DNA of 64,000 nt from Microbacterium sp. SA39 (GTDB lineage: Bacteria; Actinomycetota; Actinomycetes; Actinomycetales; Microbacteriaceae): assembly GCF_000967865.1 (NCBI RefSeq), contig NZ_JXRU01000034.1:1-64000 (forward strand), written 5' to 3'. The notes beneath the pieces are model-generated. The model did not search any database and had not been told where the DNA came from. It worked only from the letters and a program-made list of their open reading frames with translations. Shown piece by piece: positions 40,468 through 49,708 of this stretch. Within the stretch, counting starts at the first letter, position 1. Each line of letters begins with the position of its first letter. A program made the position numbers and the translations under genes.

Positions 40468-41295
40468 ATGAACGCCGCATCCGACGCCCTCGTCCGCCTC
40501 GCGGGCGTGACGAAGACCTTCGGGACGACCACCGCCCTGCAGGACGTGTCGCTCGAGGTCTCTCGTGGTGAGATCGTCGTGCTGCTCGGATTGAGCGGCT
40601 CGGGCAAGTCGACGCTTCTCCGCCACCTCGACGGACTCGAGCTCCCGACAGCGGGGTCGGTCGAAGTGCTCGGCCAGCAGGTGCCGGCGCTGAAGGGTCG
40701 TTCACTCCGGACGCTGCGCAGCCGCGTCGGCTTCATCTTCCAGCAGTTCGAGCTCGTGCCCTCGCTCACGGTGCTGGAGAACGTGCTCACGGGGTCGCTC
40801 TCCGGAGTCCGCGGACCGCGCCTGGGGCTCTGGGGCTACAGCAAGGCCTCGAAGCTCACCGCGCTCGAGCACCTCGACCGCGTCGGCCTGCTCGATCGGG
40901 CCTACCAGCGCAGCGACACCCTCTCCGGCGGTCAGCAGCAGCGCGTCGCGATCGCCCGCGCGCTGATGCAGAAGCCCGACATCCTGCTCGCCGACGAGCC
41001 CGTCGCCTCTCTCGACCCGGAGTCCAGCGACCAGGTCATGGCGCTCATCCGTGAGATCGCCGCCGACGAGGGACTCACGGTCGTCTGCAGCCTGCACCAG
41101 GTCGACCTGGCGATCACCTGGGCCGATCGCATCGTGGGCCTCCGCCACGGCGAGGTCGTGCTCGACACCCCCACCACCGACCTGACCAAGGCCGAGGTCA
41201 TGGAGATCTACGGGCGCGTCGCCACGTCGACAGCCGAGATCGCCGCCGTGGCCATCGAGCTCGCGGATGCCACGTCGCAGGTGTCGGCATCGTGA
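40468..41295 (+). CDS. phnC: Phosphonate ABC transporter ATP-binding protein
   Basis: 275-aa ATPase. Walker A GLSGSGKST near residue 41, Q-loop FIFQQFELVPS, signature LSGGQQQRVAIARAL near 152, Walker B ILLADEPVASLDP and switch His in CSLHQVDL. AGGAG precedes the ATG. The stop overlaps the GTG of phnE. Confidence 0.95.
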   Translation: MNAASDALVRLAGVTKTFGTTTALQDVSLEVSRGEIVVLLGLSGSGKSTLLRHLDGLELPTAGSVEVLGQQVPALKGRSLRTLRSRVGFIFQQFELVPSLTVLENVLTGSLSGVRGPRLGLWGYSKASKLTALEHLDRVGLLDRAYQRSDTLSGGQQQRVAIARALMQKPDILLADEPVASLDPESSDQVMALIREIAADEGLTVVCSLHQVDLAITWADRIVGLRHGEVVLDTPTTDLTKAEVMEIYGRVATSTAEIAAVAIELADATSQVSAS

Positions 41296-43025
41296 CACTT
41301 CTCGCCAGCCCGTCGACAGGCTCCGGCAGCCCAGGCAGCGGCGTCGCCGAGCGCGCGCCCCGGCGTCCCGTCTCTCCGGAGCGCATCGCGGCATCCCTCA
41401 CCCTGCTCGCCCTCCTCGTCGTCGGTGTCCTGGCGGTCGGAGAAGTCGGCATCTCGATCCCGGCGATGGTGCAGAGCTGGGGCAACGCCGAGAACTTCAT
41501 GGCGCGCGTCGGAGGGCTCTCCTTCCCGGAGCCGGGCGATCTCGTCTGGCTGATCGCGCTCACCGTCGGCCTCGTGCTCGTCGGCACGCTCCTCGCCGCC
41601 GTGCTCTCGATGCCGATCGCCTACCTCGCGGCATCCAACACGACACCCGGCAACGGATGGCGCGCAGCCGCCCGCTTCATCGGCGTGCTCACCCGTGCCC
41701 TCCCGGACGTGGTGCTCGCCATGGCCTTCGTCCTGATGTTCTCGCTGGGCACGCTTCCCGGCATCCTCGCCATCGGCATCCACTCGGTCGGCATGATCTC
41801 GAAGATGTTCGCCGATGCGATCGAGCAGATCGACGAAGGCCCCCGCCTGGCGATCCGCGCCGCCGGCGGCTCGAAGCTGCAGGAGTTCGCTTCGGGCATC
41901 CTTCCGCAGGTGCTGCCCAGCTGGGTCGCGACCGTGCTGCACCGCAACGACATCAACCTGCGCGGCAGCGTCGTGCTCGGCTATGTCGGCGTCGCCGGTC
42001 TCGGCCTCGAGATGTCGTACGCGTTCAAGTCGCTGAACTACGGCAAGGGCCTCGGCATCGCCCTGGTCATCTTCATCCTCTGCATCGTGATGGAGATCGT
42101 CTCGAGCATGGTCCGCGGCGCGATGCTCGGACAGCAGAAGCACACGCGCTCCTGGATGGACCGGCTGCTCCACCCGCGGCTCCGTGCGAACACCGCCGCC
42201 GCGGCATCCACACGCCCCGCATGGGCAGGGAGCCCGCAAACGGCCGTGCGCCGCCCGTGGACCGCCCAGCGCGTGCGCCACACCATCGCCGGCGTCGTCG
42301 CGGTTCTCGTCGTGATCGGCAGCGTCGTGGTGAGCCAGATCAACTGGCTCGACTTCTTCACGTTCTGGGCGAAGCTCCCCGAGGTCGCGGCGAAGTTCTG
42401 GCCGCCGTCGTTCGGCAGCTACGACGCGAGCGCCATGTTCGAAGCCATGCGCGACACCGTGGCGATCGCGCTCGCCGCGACCGTGCTGACCCTGCTCCCG
42501 TCGGTCATCCTCGGGTCGCTCGCGGCGAGCAACGTCGCGCCGAGTGCCGCGGCCCGCGGCGTCGCCCGGTTCCTGCTGGTCGGCATCCGCGGCATCCCCG
42601 AGCTGATCCTCGCGATCGTCCTGGTGGTGATCACAGGTCTCGGCCCGCAGGCCGGCGTCATCGCCCTCGCGATCGGCGGCATCGGACTGCTCGGCAAGCT
42701 CATCGCCGACTCGTTCGAAGAGGTCGACCGCGGACCGGAGCGCGCGCTGCGAGCCGTCGGCGCCACGCGCCTGCAGACCTACACGTCGGCGACCGTCCCG
42801 CAGGGCATGCAGGCGCTGATCGGACACAGCTTCTACATGCTCGACACCAACATCCGCGCGGCGACCATCCTCGGCATCGTCGGCGGCGGCGGAGTCGGCT
42901 ACTACCTGCTCAACGCCAGCCAGGGCTCGCGTTACGAGACCGTGACCGCGATCGTGCTGATGATCCTCGTCACCGTGCTCGTCGTCGAAGGACTGGCGAT
43001 GTGGATGAGGAAGGTCTTCCGATGA
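41292..43025 (+). CDS. phnE: Phosphonate ABC transporter permease, two PhnE domains fused
   Basis: 577-aa membrane protein with two tandem PhnE-type permease domains. The first has EQIDEGPRLAIRAAGGSKLQ (about 175) and the second EEVDRGPERALRAVGATRLQ (about 477), the two coupling helices for the ATPase. One chain therefore supplies the whole transmembrane dimer. GTG 41292 overlaps the phnC stop. Residues 6-15 (SPSTGSGSPG) match a degenerate family-B repeat. Confidence 0.93.
   Translation: MTLLASPSTGSGSPGSGVAERAPRRPVSPERIAASLTLLALLVVGVLAVGEVGISIPAMVQSWGNAENFMARVGGLSFPEPGDLVWLIALTVGLVLVGTLLAAVLSMPIAYLAASNTTPGNGWRAAARFIGVLTRALPDVVLAMAFVLMFSLGTLPGILAIGIHSVGMISKMFADAIEQIDEGPRLAIRAAGGSKLQEFASGILPQVLPSWVATVLHRNDINLRGSVVLGYVGVAGLGLEMSYAFKSLNYGKGLGIALVIFILCIVMEIVSSMVRGAMLGQQKHTRSWMDRLLHPRLRANTAAAASTRPAWAGSPQTAVRRPWTAQRVRHTIAGVVAVLVVIGSVVVSQINWLDFFTFWAKLPEVAAKFWPPSFGSYDASAMFEAMRDTVAIALAATVLTLLPSVILGSLAASNVAPSAAARGVARFLLVGIRGIPELILAIVLVVITGLGPQAGVIALAIGGIGLLGKLIADSFEEVDRGPERALRAVGATRLQTYTSATVPQGMQALIGHSFYMLDTNIRAATILGIVGGGGVGYYLLNASQGSRYETVTAIVLMILVTVLVVEGLAMWMRKVFR
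41306..41334. repeat. Degenerate family-B repeat in the phnE 5' end
   Basis: GTCGACAGGCTCCGGCAGCC resembles the reverse complement of the family-B core; it encodes SPSTGSGSPG at the phnE N-terminus. Confidence 0.5.
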
Positions 43026-44161
43026 CCCGCAGGAACGAGACCGCAGACGTGGTCGTGGTCGGCTCCGGCATCGTCGGGCTGGGTGCCGCATACGCCGCGG
43101 CGCGTCGAGGTCTGAGCGTGATCGTGGTCGACCGCACCGACGGCCCCACCGGGGCGACGATCCGCAACTTCGGCCATCTCTGCATCGGTGCGCAGGCCGG
43201 CGATGCACGCCGCTATGCCGATGTCTCGCGGGACCTCTGGCTGCGACTCTCGCGCGACGCCGGATTCTGGCTGCGCGAGTCGGGCACGCTCGTCGCCGCT
43301 CGGCACGACGACGAACTCGCCGTGCTCGAGGCGGCACTGCCCGCCGGCGGCATCCGGATGCTGGACACGGACGAGCTGCTGCGACGCGCTCCGCTCCGCC
43401 GCGAGGGACTCGTCGGCGGCGCACTCATCGAGACCGACCTGCAGACCGACCCCCGCGCGGCGGCCGACGCGATCGTGCGTCACCTGCGGAGCCTGGGCGT
43501 GCAGTTCCGCAACCGCACAGCGGTCACCTCGCTCAGCGCCGGGCGGGTCGAGACCACGCGGGGCACGATCGTCACCGGCAACACGGTCGTCGCGGTGAAC
43601 CACGACCTCGATCAGCTGCTGCCCGAGATCGCCGAACGACGCGGCATCCAGCGCTGTGCGCTCGACATGATGCGCGCCGCCGTGACGCTGCGGCATCCGC
43701 TCACAGCTCCGCTGCTGACGGGCTGGTCTCTCGTGCGCTACGGGCGGTTCGCCGCAGGACCCGAGGCGGCCGCGCTCCGCGAGCGCCTCCACACCGAGCG
43801 CCCGGATCTCGCTGCCCTCGATCTCAACCAGATGTACACGCAACTGCCGGACGGCACTCTGATCATCGGCGATTCCCACGCCACGGCGACCTCGCCGGCG
43901 CCGTTCCAGGCGGAAGCCGCGTTCTCGGCGTTCCTCGCCGAGGCCGAGGCGCTGTTCGACATGCCGGCTCCGCGCGTGCTGGAGCGCTGGCAGGGCGTCT
44001 ACGCCAAGGGCGCCGAGGAGTTCCTGATCGAACGCGGCGACGAGGGTGCGCTCGTCCTCGCCGCGACGACCGGCATCGGAATGACCACGGGTCTGGGGCT
44101 CGCCGAAGAGAATCTCACCGCCGCCTTCGGGTGGACCCCTGCGATGGAAGGAACATCATGA
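43022..44161 (+). CDS. FAD-dependent oxidoreductase of the phosphonate cluster (HpnW/TIGR03364 type)
   Basis: 379-aa DadA-like flavoprotein. N-terminal FAD-binding VVVVGSGIVGLGAAYAAARR (residues 9-28), then VVDRTDGPTGATIRNFGH; C-terminal GTLIIGDSHATA and TTGIGMTTGLGLAEENL. Relatives in phosphonate clusters oxidise aminoalkylphosphonates. Here it could convert 2-aminoethylphosphonate or its N-methyl form to phosphonoacetaldehyde. Coupled by ATGA overlaps to phnE before and the hydrolase after. Confidence 0.88.
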   Translation: MTRRNETADVVVVGSGIVGLGAAYAAARRGLSVIVVDRTDGPTGATIRNFGHLCIGAQAGDARRYADVSRDLWLRLSRDAGFWLRESGTLVAARHDDELAVLEAALPAGGIRMLDTDELLRRAPLRREGLVGGALIETDLQTDPRAAADAIVRHLRSLGVQFRNRTAVTSLSAGRVETTRGTIVTGNTVVAVNHDLDQLLPEIAERRGIQRCALDMMRAAVTLRHPLTAPLLTGWSLVRYGRFAAGPEAAALRERLHTERPDLAALDLNQMYTQLPDGTLIIGDSHATATSPAPFQAEAAFSAFLAEAEALFDMPAPRVLERWQGVYAKGAEEFLIERGDEGALVLAATTGIGMTTGLGLAEENLTAAFGWTPAMEGTS

Positions 44162-44865
44162 CCACTCCGCTCGAACTCCTCGTCCTCGACATGGCCGGAA
44201 CCACGGTCGTCGACGACGGCGTCGTGGAGCAGGCGTTCCAGCGCGCCGCCGAGCGCACCGGCGTCGCCGATCGGATGCCGTGGGCCGAGGCCCTCGACCA
44301 CGTCCGCGTGACGATGGGGCAGTCGAAGATCGACGTCTTCACCCACCTGTCCGGGGGCGATGTCGCCGCTGCCGAGCGCGCGACCGCCGCCTTCGAGGAC
44401 GCGTACGCCGAGATCGTCGCCGAGCAGGGCGTGCAGGAGATCCCCGGGGCCGCCGACGCGATCCAGGGGCTGAAGGATGCCGGTCTCGCCGTCGTCCTGA
44501 CCACGGGCTTCGCTCCGGTCACTCGTGACGCGCTACTCGACGGTCTCGGCTGGCGCGGCCTCGTCGACCTTGCGCTCTCCCCCGTCGACGCGGGGCGAGG
44601 ACGACCGGCTCCCGACCTCGTGCTCACCGCCCTGCTGCGCACGCAGACCTCCGCGGTCGCCGCTGTCGGCGTCGCGGGCGACACGACGAGCGACGTCGAG
44701 TCGGGTCGGCGCGCAGGGGCGGGCTTCGTCGCCGGTGTGCTCAGCGGTGCCCACGACCGCGCGGCTCTCGAGGGCGCGGGAGCGGATGCCGTACTCGACG
44801 ACGTCACCGGCCTCCGCGGCGTGCTCGCCGAGCGCGGTCTGCTGCGCGCGATCCCCGCCGGCTGA
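44158..44865 (+). CDS. Phosphonoacetaldehyde hydrolase-like HAD protein (PhnX-like)
   Basis: 235-aa HAD hydrolase. The nucleophile Asp11 is in LDMAGTTVVDDG (PhnX has DWAGT), and Lys57 lies in MGQSKID, aligned with the Schiff-base motif MGxxKID of phosphonatase. Later motifs are LTTGFAP and VGVAGDTTSDVESG. The predicted reaction is phosphonoacetaldehyde to acetaldehyde and phosphate. It follows the flavoprotein with an ATGA overlap. Confidence 0.87.
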   Translation: MTTPLELLVLDMAGTTVVDDGVVEQAFQRAAERTGVADRMPWAEALDHVRVTMGQSKIDVFTHLSGGDVAAAERATAAFEDAYAEIVAEQGVQEIPGAADAIQGLKDAGLAVVLTTGFAPVTRDALLDGLGWRGLVDLALSPVDAGRGRPAPDLVLTALLRTQTSAVAAVGVAGDTTSDVESGRRAGAGFVAGVLSGAHDRAALEGAGADAVLDDVTGLRGVLAERGLLRAIPAG

Positions 44866-44878
44866 GACGGCAAGAGAC

Positions 44879-45967
44879 ATGGGCACCCTGCTGATCCGCC
44901 CTCCCGGCCACCGGAGAGACGTCGCGCTGCGCCCTGCGGCGACCGCGATGGTGTGGGTGGGGGAGGGGCATCGGCACGAGACGATCGCCGTGCCGGGCGT
45001 CGCGCTCGCCGACCGCGACGTGCTGGTCGCGGTGGAGTTGTCGACGATCTGCGGCTCCGACGTGCACACCGTGCAGGGTCGCCGTTCTGCGCCGACCCCA
45101 TTGGTGCTGGGGCACGAGAGCGTCGGGCGGGTGATCGCCACCGGTGATGCCGGAGCGTCTGCCGTCGACGGCACGCCGCTGCGCATCGGAGACCGCGTGG
45201 TCTGGTCGGTGACGATCTCGTGCGGCAGCTGCGACCGGTGCGTGCAGGGTCTTCCTCAGAAGTGCCGCACGCTCGGCAAATACGGTCACGATCGCGTCGG
45301 CGTGCACGGCGACCTCACCGGAGCGTTCGGCTCCCACGTGCAGCTCCGTGACGGCACCGCCATCGTCCGAGTGCCGGAGGCGCTGCCGGCCGCCGTTCTC
45401 GCTCCGGCGTCGTGCGCCACCGCGACGGCGTGGGCAGCGGTGGCGCGCGCAGCGCGCAACCGTGACCTCGAGGGAGCGGCGGTGCGGATCCACGGAGCCG
45501 GGCTGGTCGGTCTCTCCGCCGCCGCGATCGCCGCGGAGCACGGCGCCACGGTCGAGGTCCTCGATCCGAACCCGGCGCGACGGGCTCAGGCCGTTCGCTT
45601 CGGCGCGACCGAGCTCTCCCGTGACCCCGAGGTCGTCATCGAGGCCTCGGGACATGCGGTCGCCGATGCGCTCGCCGGGGTCGCGGTCGGCGGCACGGTC
45701 GTGCTCGTCGGCAGCGTCTTCCCTGCCGACCCGGTGCCCTTCGATGCCGAGAGCATCGTGCGGCGCCTCGTCACCATCGCCGGCATCCACAACTACACCG
45801 GCGCCGAGCTCGCCGACGCCGTCGCCTTCCTCGCCGGACGAGGTCGGGCCTATCCGTTCGCGGATGCCGTCGGCGCGGTGCGCCCGCTGCTCGACATCGA
45901 TGAGGCACTGCTCGAAGCCGCAGCTCCCGACGCCCCGCTCCGCGTCGGACTGATTCCGGGGCGCTGA
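44879..45967 (+). CDS. Zinc-binding alcohol dehydrogenase of the phosphonate cluster (HpnZ/TIGR03366 type)
   Basis: 362-aa medium-chain dehydrogenase. Catalytic-zinc Cys in STICGSDVHTVQG and GHESVGRV, structural-zinc cysteines in CGSCDRCVQGLPQKC, and a Rossmann segment VRIHGAGLVGLSAAAIAAE near residue 202. It closes the phosphonate operon and may process acetaldehyde or a hydroxyphosphonate. ATG 44879 has only a weak ribosome-binding site; a later start is possible. Confidence 0.87.
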   Translation: MGTLLIRPPGHRRDVALRPAATAMVWVGEGHRHETIAVPGVALADRDVLVAVELSTICGSDVHTVQGRRSAPTPLVLGHESVGRVIATGDAGASAVDGTPLRIGDRVVWSVTISCGSCDRCVQGLPQKCRTLGKYGHDRVGVHGDLTGAFGSHVQLRDGTAIVRVPEALPAAVLAPASCATATAWAAVARAARNRDLEGAAVRIHGAGLVGLSAAAIAAEHGATVEVLDPNPARRAQAVRFGATELSRDPEVVIEASGHAVADALAGVAVGGTVVLVGSVFPADPVPFDAESIVRRLVTIAGIHNYTGAELADAVAFLAGRGRAYPFADAVGAVRPLLDIDEALLEAAAPDAPLRVGLIPGR

Positions 45968-46010
45968 GGTCAGAGCGTCGAGGTCGGGCGTCCAGGTCGG
46001 GCGGTCGCGC

Positions 46011-46532
46011 TCAGGCGGGCCCGTCTCCCTCGATGTCGTGTCCTGGCCGCGCCGGCTCCAGCCCCTCGGCATGGAAGGCGAGGAGTCGAATGGCGGCCTC
46101 GGCGCTCGCCTCGATGATCTCCTCGGGCGCGCCGTCGAGCGCCAACCGGCGATGCCCTACCCCGTCGGCGGTCGCCCAGCCGAGGTAGACGGTTCCCGCG
46201 GGATGCCCGTCCTGCGGGCCGGGCCCGCCGACGCCCGTCGTCGACACGCAGATGTCGGCGTCGAAGAGCCGGCGTGCACCCTCGGCCAGCTGCTCCGCAG
46301 CGGTGGCGGAGCACGGATCCGTGCCGGGCGTCATGCCGAGCACCCGCTCCTTCACCTCGGTGAAGTACGCGACGATGCCGCCGGCGAACCACTCCGAGGC
46401 CTCGGGCCCCGCCCCGACCGTGTTCGCCAGGCGACCCGAGGTGAGCGACTCCGCGACAGACACCCGGAGGCCATGCGCCCGGGCGATCTCACCGAGGCGC
46501 GTGACGTCCTGATACTGCTCCGCACCGGTCAT
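46011..46532 (-). CDS. CinA C-terminal family protein (NMN amidohydrolase-like)
   Basis: 173-aa stand-alone CinA C-terminal domain, as in PncC, which deamidates nicotinamide mononucleotide. Signatures: VSVAESLTSGRLANTVG near residue 24, GGIVAYFTEVKERVLG near 51, and STTGVGGPGPQDGHPAGTVYLG near 97. It converges on the phosphonate operon across a 43-base gap that has no clear hairpin. Confidence 0.9.
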   Translation of the reverse strand: MTGAEQYQDVTRLGEIARAHGLRVSVAESLTSGRLANTVGAGPEASEWFAGGIVAYFTEVKERVLGMTPGTDPCSATAAEQLAEGARRLFDADICVSTTGVGGPGPQDGHPAGTVYLGWATADGVGHRRLALDGAPEEIIEASAEAAIRLLAFHAEGLEPARPGHDIEGDGPA

Positions 46533-46587
46533 CGCGACTCGCTCCTCGTCGCTTCACTCGTCGTCATCGTGCCTCGCGAACGTCCGG

Positions 46588-47157
46588 TCAGATGCCCCGG
46601 TCCGGTGCGGACTGCGGCGCGTTCGACTGAGGACCCTCGGTGGAGTCCTCCTCCTCCGGCTGCGGCTCGTCGGCAGACTCCGGCGATTCGCCGGCCTCGT
46701 AGTCCGGACGCGGAGGCTGCAGGGGCTGATCCGAGAACTCGCCGCCCTTGCGGCCACCGAAGGGGCGGCCGTGATCGGCGAACTCCTCGCGCGCGAAGAC
46801 GAGGTTCCACGGACCCGCGGTGAAGTGCGCGCCCGTGCGCAGCGTCTGGGTCGCATCGCCCTCGTGGGTGGCATCCGCACTGGGGTTGGAGTTCATCTCG
46901 CCGGCGCCGTGCAGGGTCAGCACGTATTCGTCGCGCTCATCGTGCGTGATGGTGGCGTGCACGGGGTCGGTCTCCGCGAGGCGCAGCTCGTTGCCGTCGG
47001 CCGATCCGATGCGAACGACATCGGCCTCGAGGGCGAACTCCATGCGCTCGCCGTCCCGCGTCACCCGCAGCAGCGGATTGCCTGCACCCCACTCCGCGTG
47101 CGTGGTCGTCGGGGTGTAGCCCTCTTCGGGACGGTCGTCGATGTGTCGTGCATTCAT
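46588..47157 (-). CDS. FHA-domain-like protein
   Basis: 189-aa protein. Residues 25-105 resemble a forkhead-associated phosphothreonine-binding fold (VVRIGSADGNELRLAETDPV then HATITHDERDEYVLTLHGAG), though the canonical Arg-Ser-His-Asn set is only partly present. The last 50 residues are acidic, Pro/Glu/Ser-rich and disordered. A GAGGAGG site supports the ATG. The role is unknown; FHA proteins often partner Ser/Thr kinases. Confidence 0.72.
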   Translation of the reverse strand: MNARHIDDRPEEGYTPTTTHAEWGAGNPLLRVTRDGERMEFALEADVVRIGSADGNELRLAETDPVHATITHDERDEYVLTLHGAGEMNSNPSADATHEGDATQTLRTGAHFTAGPWNLVFAREEFADHGRPFGGRKGGEFSDQPLQPPRPDYEAGESPESADEPQPEEEDSTEGPQSNAPQSAPDRGI

Positions 47158-47337
47158 GGCGCTGCCTCCTCGGTGTCGTCAAGAACAATCTAGGGGGAGA
47201 CGATCGCACCGTGAGGGGGGTTGACTTCGCTGCGGCCGAACACCCGTTTCGCGTCACGGCATATCACGTTCAGGGTGCCGCCACGATAGACTCGGATTCT
47301 CTCGATCCGATCCTTCGCACAGTGAACCGAGGAACGC

Positions 47338-47685
47338 ATGGGCAAGTTCATCTACGAGGGTGGCGTCAAGACCGAGATCGAAGATCGCGCTCTCACGCAC
47401 CTCCAGCTCGTCATCACCGCCAAGCTCCGGCGCGGTGAGCCGTTCCCCTTCAGCTGGCGAGAGGATGCCAGCGTCGGAGGCGGACGAACGACCGTGTGGA
47501 TCCAGCCGGGAAGCTCACTGGTCTTCAAGTACTTCGGCAGCCGCCAGCCCTCGATCAATCGGGCATGGATCGAGGCTCTCGCCTTCACCGCGAACGCGCC
47601 GAGCGGACTCTATCTCGTGCCCGAACCCGCCGAGAACGGCGAGGCGCAGCCCGCGGGCGAAGTGCCGGCAGGCGCGCCCGTCTAG
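47338..47685 (+). CDS. DUF7882 family protein
   Basis: 115-aa small protein common in Microbacteriaceae, often misnamed ATP-dependent DNA ligase. The core is GKFIYEGGVKTEIEDRALTH, then KLRRGEPFPFSWREDASVGGG, WIQPGSSLVFKYFGSR and an Ala/Pro/Glu tail. Soluble, function unknown. ATG 47338 is preceded by GAGGAACGC. Confidence 0.85.
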   Translation: MGKFIYEGGVKTEIEDRALTHLQLVITAKLRRGEPFPFSWREDASVGGGRTTVWIQPGSSLVFKYFGSRQPSINRAWIEALAFTANAPSGLYLVPEPAENGEAQPAGEVPAGAPV

Positions 47686-47812
47686 CAGCACGGCCCGTCC
47701 TCCGGTCCACGCTGTCAAGCCCCTGCCCGCAGTGCCCTCTCTCGGCAAGGCTCGACGCTGACGCTCGAGCACGTCCTGGCTCGAGCACCCGCCGAGCAGA
47801 CGAGGAGCCAGC

Positions 47813-48697
47813 ATGGCCGACAGCACACCCGACCCCCGGAACGCCCACCGCGACGAGGGGTTCCCGGCGCAGCAGCAGGACCAGCCGGGCCTGACCGACC
47901 GTACGGATCCTGAGCCCGACCACGGCGAGGAGAGCTACGTCGGTCACGGCCGCCTCGAAGGGCGTCGCGCCCTCATCACCGGGGGCGACTCCGGCATCGG
48001 CCGCGCCGTCGCGATCGCCTTCGCCCGTGAGGGCGCTGACGTCGCGATCGCCCACATGCCCGAGGAGCAGGACGACGCCGATGACACCCTCGCCCTGGTG
48101 CGGGAGGCTGGACGCAAGGGGCTGAGCCTGGCGGGAGACGTGCGCGAGGAGTCCTTCGCCACCGACATCGTCACCCGCACGCGCGAGGAGTTCGGGGGAC
48201 TGGACATCCTCGTGCTGAACGCCGCCTATCAGCACGACATCGACGGATTCGAGAACCTGCAGACCGAGGACATGCGCCGCGTCTTCGACACCAACCTCGT
48301 CGGTCTCGTGCTGACGGCGCGAGCGGCCTTCCCCGACCTGGAGCCGGGTGCGAGCATCATCGTGACCTCGTCGATCCAGTCGTCGTCGCCGTCACCGGGA
48401 CTCATCGACTACGCCATGACGAAGGCCGCACAGGTCGCCTTCGTCAAGGCGCTCGCCGAGGAGGGTGGATCGAAGGGCGTGCGGGTCAACGCGGTCGCAC
48501 CCGGACCGATCTGGACACCGCTGATCCCGGCGACCGGGTGGGATGCCGAGCGGCTCGCGACCTTCGGCGCGGACACCCCGCTGGGTCGCGCCGGACAGCC
48601 GGCCGAACTCGCCGGCACGTACGTCCACCTCGCCTCGGCGGAGTCCTCGTACGTGACCGGCGCCGTGATCGCGGTGACGGGCGGCAAGGCGCTCTGA
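47813..48697 (+). CDS. SDR family oxidoreductase (general stress protein 39-like)
   Basis: 294-aa short-chain dehydrogenase with a disordered 45-residue N-terminal extension. NAD(P)-binding ALITGGDSGIGRAVAIAFA near residue 53, NAAYQHDIDGF, catalytic Ser in SSIQSS and YAMTKAA (Tyr and Lys near 200-204). The layout matches Bacillus GSP39/YdaD and YhdF proteins. The substrate is unknown. Confidence 0.9.
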   Translation: MADSTPDPRNAHRDEGFPAQQQDQPGLTDRTDPEPDHGEESYVGHGRLEGRRALITGGDSGIGRAVAIAFAREGADVAIAHMPEEQDDADDTLALVREAGRKGLSLAGDVREESFATDIVTRTREEFGGLDILVLNAAYQHDIDGFENLQTEDMRRVFDTNLVGLVLTARAAFPDLEPGASIIVTSSIQSSSPSPGLIDYAMTKAAQVAFVKALAEEGGSKGVRVNAVAPGPIWTPLIPATGWDAERLATFGADTPLGRAGQPAELAGTYVHLASAESSYVTGAVIAVTGGKAL

Positions 48698-48712
48698 GTC
48701 CGCGCGGCTCCT

Positions 48713-48748
48713 GACGGGGCGGTCCTGCGCAGGCAGGGTCGCCCCGTC
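48713..48748 (+). terminator. Hairpin after the SDR gene
   Basis: GACGGGGCG (48713-48721) pairs with CGCCCCGTC (48740-48748); an inner palindrome CCTGCGCAGG extends the fold. It lies 16 bases after the stop. Confidence 0.65.
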
Positions 48749-48756
48749 ACCACGCC

Positions 48757-48762
48757 TAGGCT
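48757..48762 (+). promoter_or_regulatory. -10 box (TAGGCT) of leaderless eamA-type gene
   Basis: TAGGCT, six bases, then GTG 48769. Confidence 0.6.
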
Positions 48763-48768
48763 GGGTGG

Positions 48769-49686
48769 GTGCAGAAGCCCGCGGCATCCGGTCCCCTCGT
48801 GGGAGTCGCGCTCGTCGTCGGATCCTGCCTCTCCCTGCCGTTCGGCGCGGCAGTCGCCGCGCAGCTCTTCCCGGTCCTCGGCCCCTGGGGCGTCACCTCG
48901 CTGCGCGTCGCGATCGCCGCGCTGCTCCTCGTCGTCATCGTGCGCCCGCGGCCGGGACGATGGACGCGGAAGCAGTGGCTCGCCGCAACTCTCTTCGGGG
49001 TGTCGCTGGCCGCGATGAACGGGTTCTTCTACGCCGCGATCGACCGCATCCCGCTCGGGCCGGCCGTCGCGATCGAATTCCTCGGGCCGCTCGTGCTGGC
49101 CGCCGTCCTCACGCGACGTCTCGCGGATGCCGCCTGGGTCGGCGTGGCCCTCCTCGGTATGGTGCTGCTGGGGATCGACGGCCTGATCGGCGCCGACCCG
49201 CTCGACCCGCTGGGCGTCGTGTTCATCCTCATCGCGGCGGGCTTCTGGATCATGTACATCCGGATGAGCGCGCGCGTCGGCGCTCTCATCCCCGGCAACA
49301 GCGGCCTGGCCATGGGGCTGGTCGTCGCGGCGGTGCTGCTGCTGCCGGTAGGTGTGCCGACGGTCTCGATCGTGGCGGCCGACATGCAGCTGCTCCTGCT
49401 CGCGGCGATCACCGCGGTGCTGTCCTCCGTGATCCCGTACAGCTTCGAGCTCGCGGCGCTCCGGCGTCTGCCGCAGCGTGTGTTCGGCGTGCTCCTGAGC
49501 CTCGAGCCGGCGTTTGCGACCCTGGCCGGCTGGCTGATCCTCGGCCAGGACGCCACTCCGCTGCGGATCCTGGCCGTCGTGCTCGTCATCGCGGCGAGCG
49601 TCGGCACCACGCTGGGCGTGCGCCGCGCGCGACGGGGCGACGGCGGGAGCGGCCCGTTCACGGCGCCGATCCCGCTGCCCGACTGA
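48769..49686 (+). CDS. EamA family transporter (RhtA-like exporter)
   Basis: 305-aa ten-helix DMT permease similar to the threonine/homoserine exporter RhtA. Blocks: SLPFGAAVAAQLFPVLGPWG (about 22), PLGPAVAIEFLGPLVLAAVL (about 97) and SSVIPYSFELAALRRLPQRV (about 222). The GTG start is set by the TAGGCT box six bases upstream. The C-terminal tail is Arg/Gly/Pro-rich and cytoplasmic. Confidence 0.88.
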   Translation: MQKPAASGPLVGVALVVGSCLSLPFGAAVAAQLFPVLGPWGVTSLRVAIAALLLVVIVRPRPGRWTRKQWLAATLFGVSLAAMNGFFYAAIDRIPLGPAVAIEFLGPLVLAAVLTRRLADAAWVGVALLGMVLLGIDGLIGADPLDPLGVVFILIAAGFWIMYIRMSARVGALIPGNSGLAMGLVVAAVLLLPVGVPTVSIVAADMQLLLLAAITAVLSSVIPYSFELAALRRLPQRVFGVLLSLEPAFATLAGWLILGQDATPLRILAVVLVIAASVGTTLGVRRARRGDGGSGPFTAPIPLPD

Positions 49687-49708
49687 GTCATCCCGGTGCC
49701 CGACTGGG

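Noticed and set aside
41267..44161. 964-codon frame that appears to fuse a long Arg-rich region to the FAD oxidoreductase
   Set aside because: The first two thirds are the wrong frame of phnE. The flavoprotein starts at ATG 43022, overlapping the phnE stop.
45968..46010. Terminator between the phosphonate operon and cinA
   Set aside because: The gap has two AGGTCGGGCG direct repeats and only a weak GAGCG/CGCTC pairing, with no convincing hairpin.
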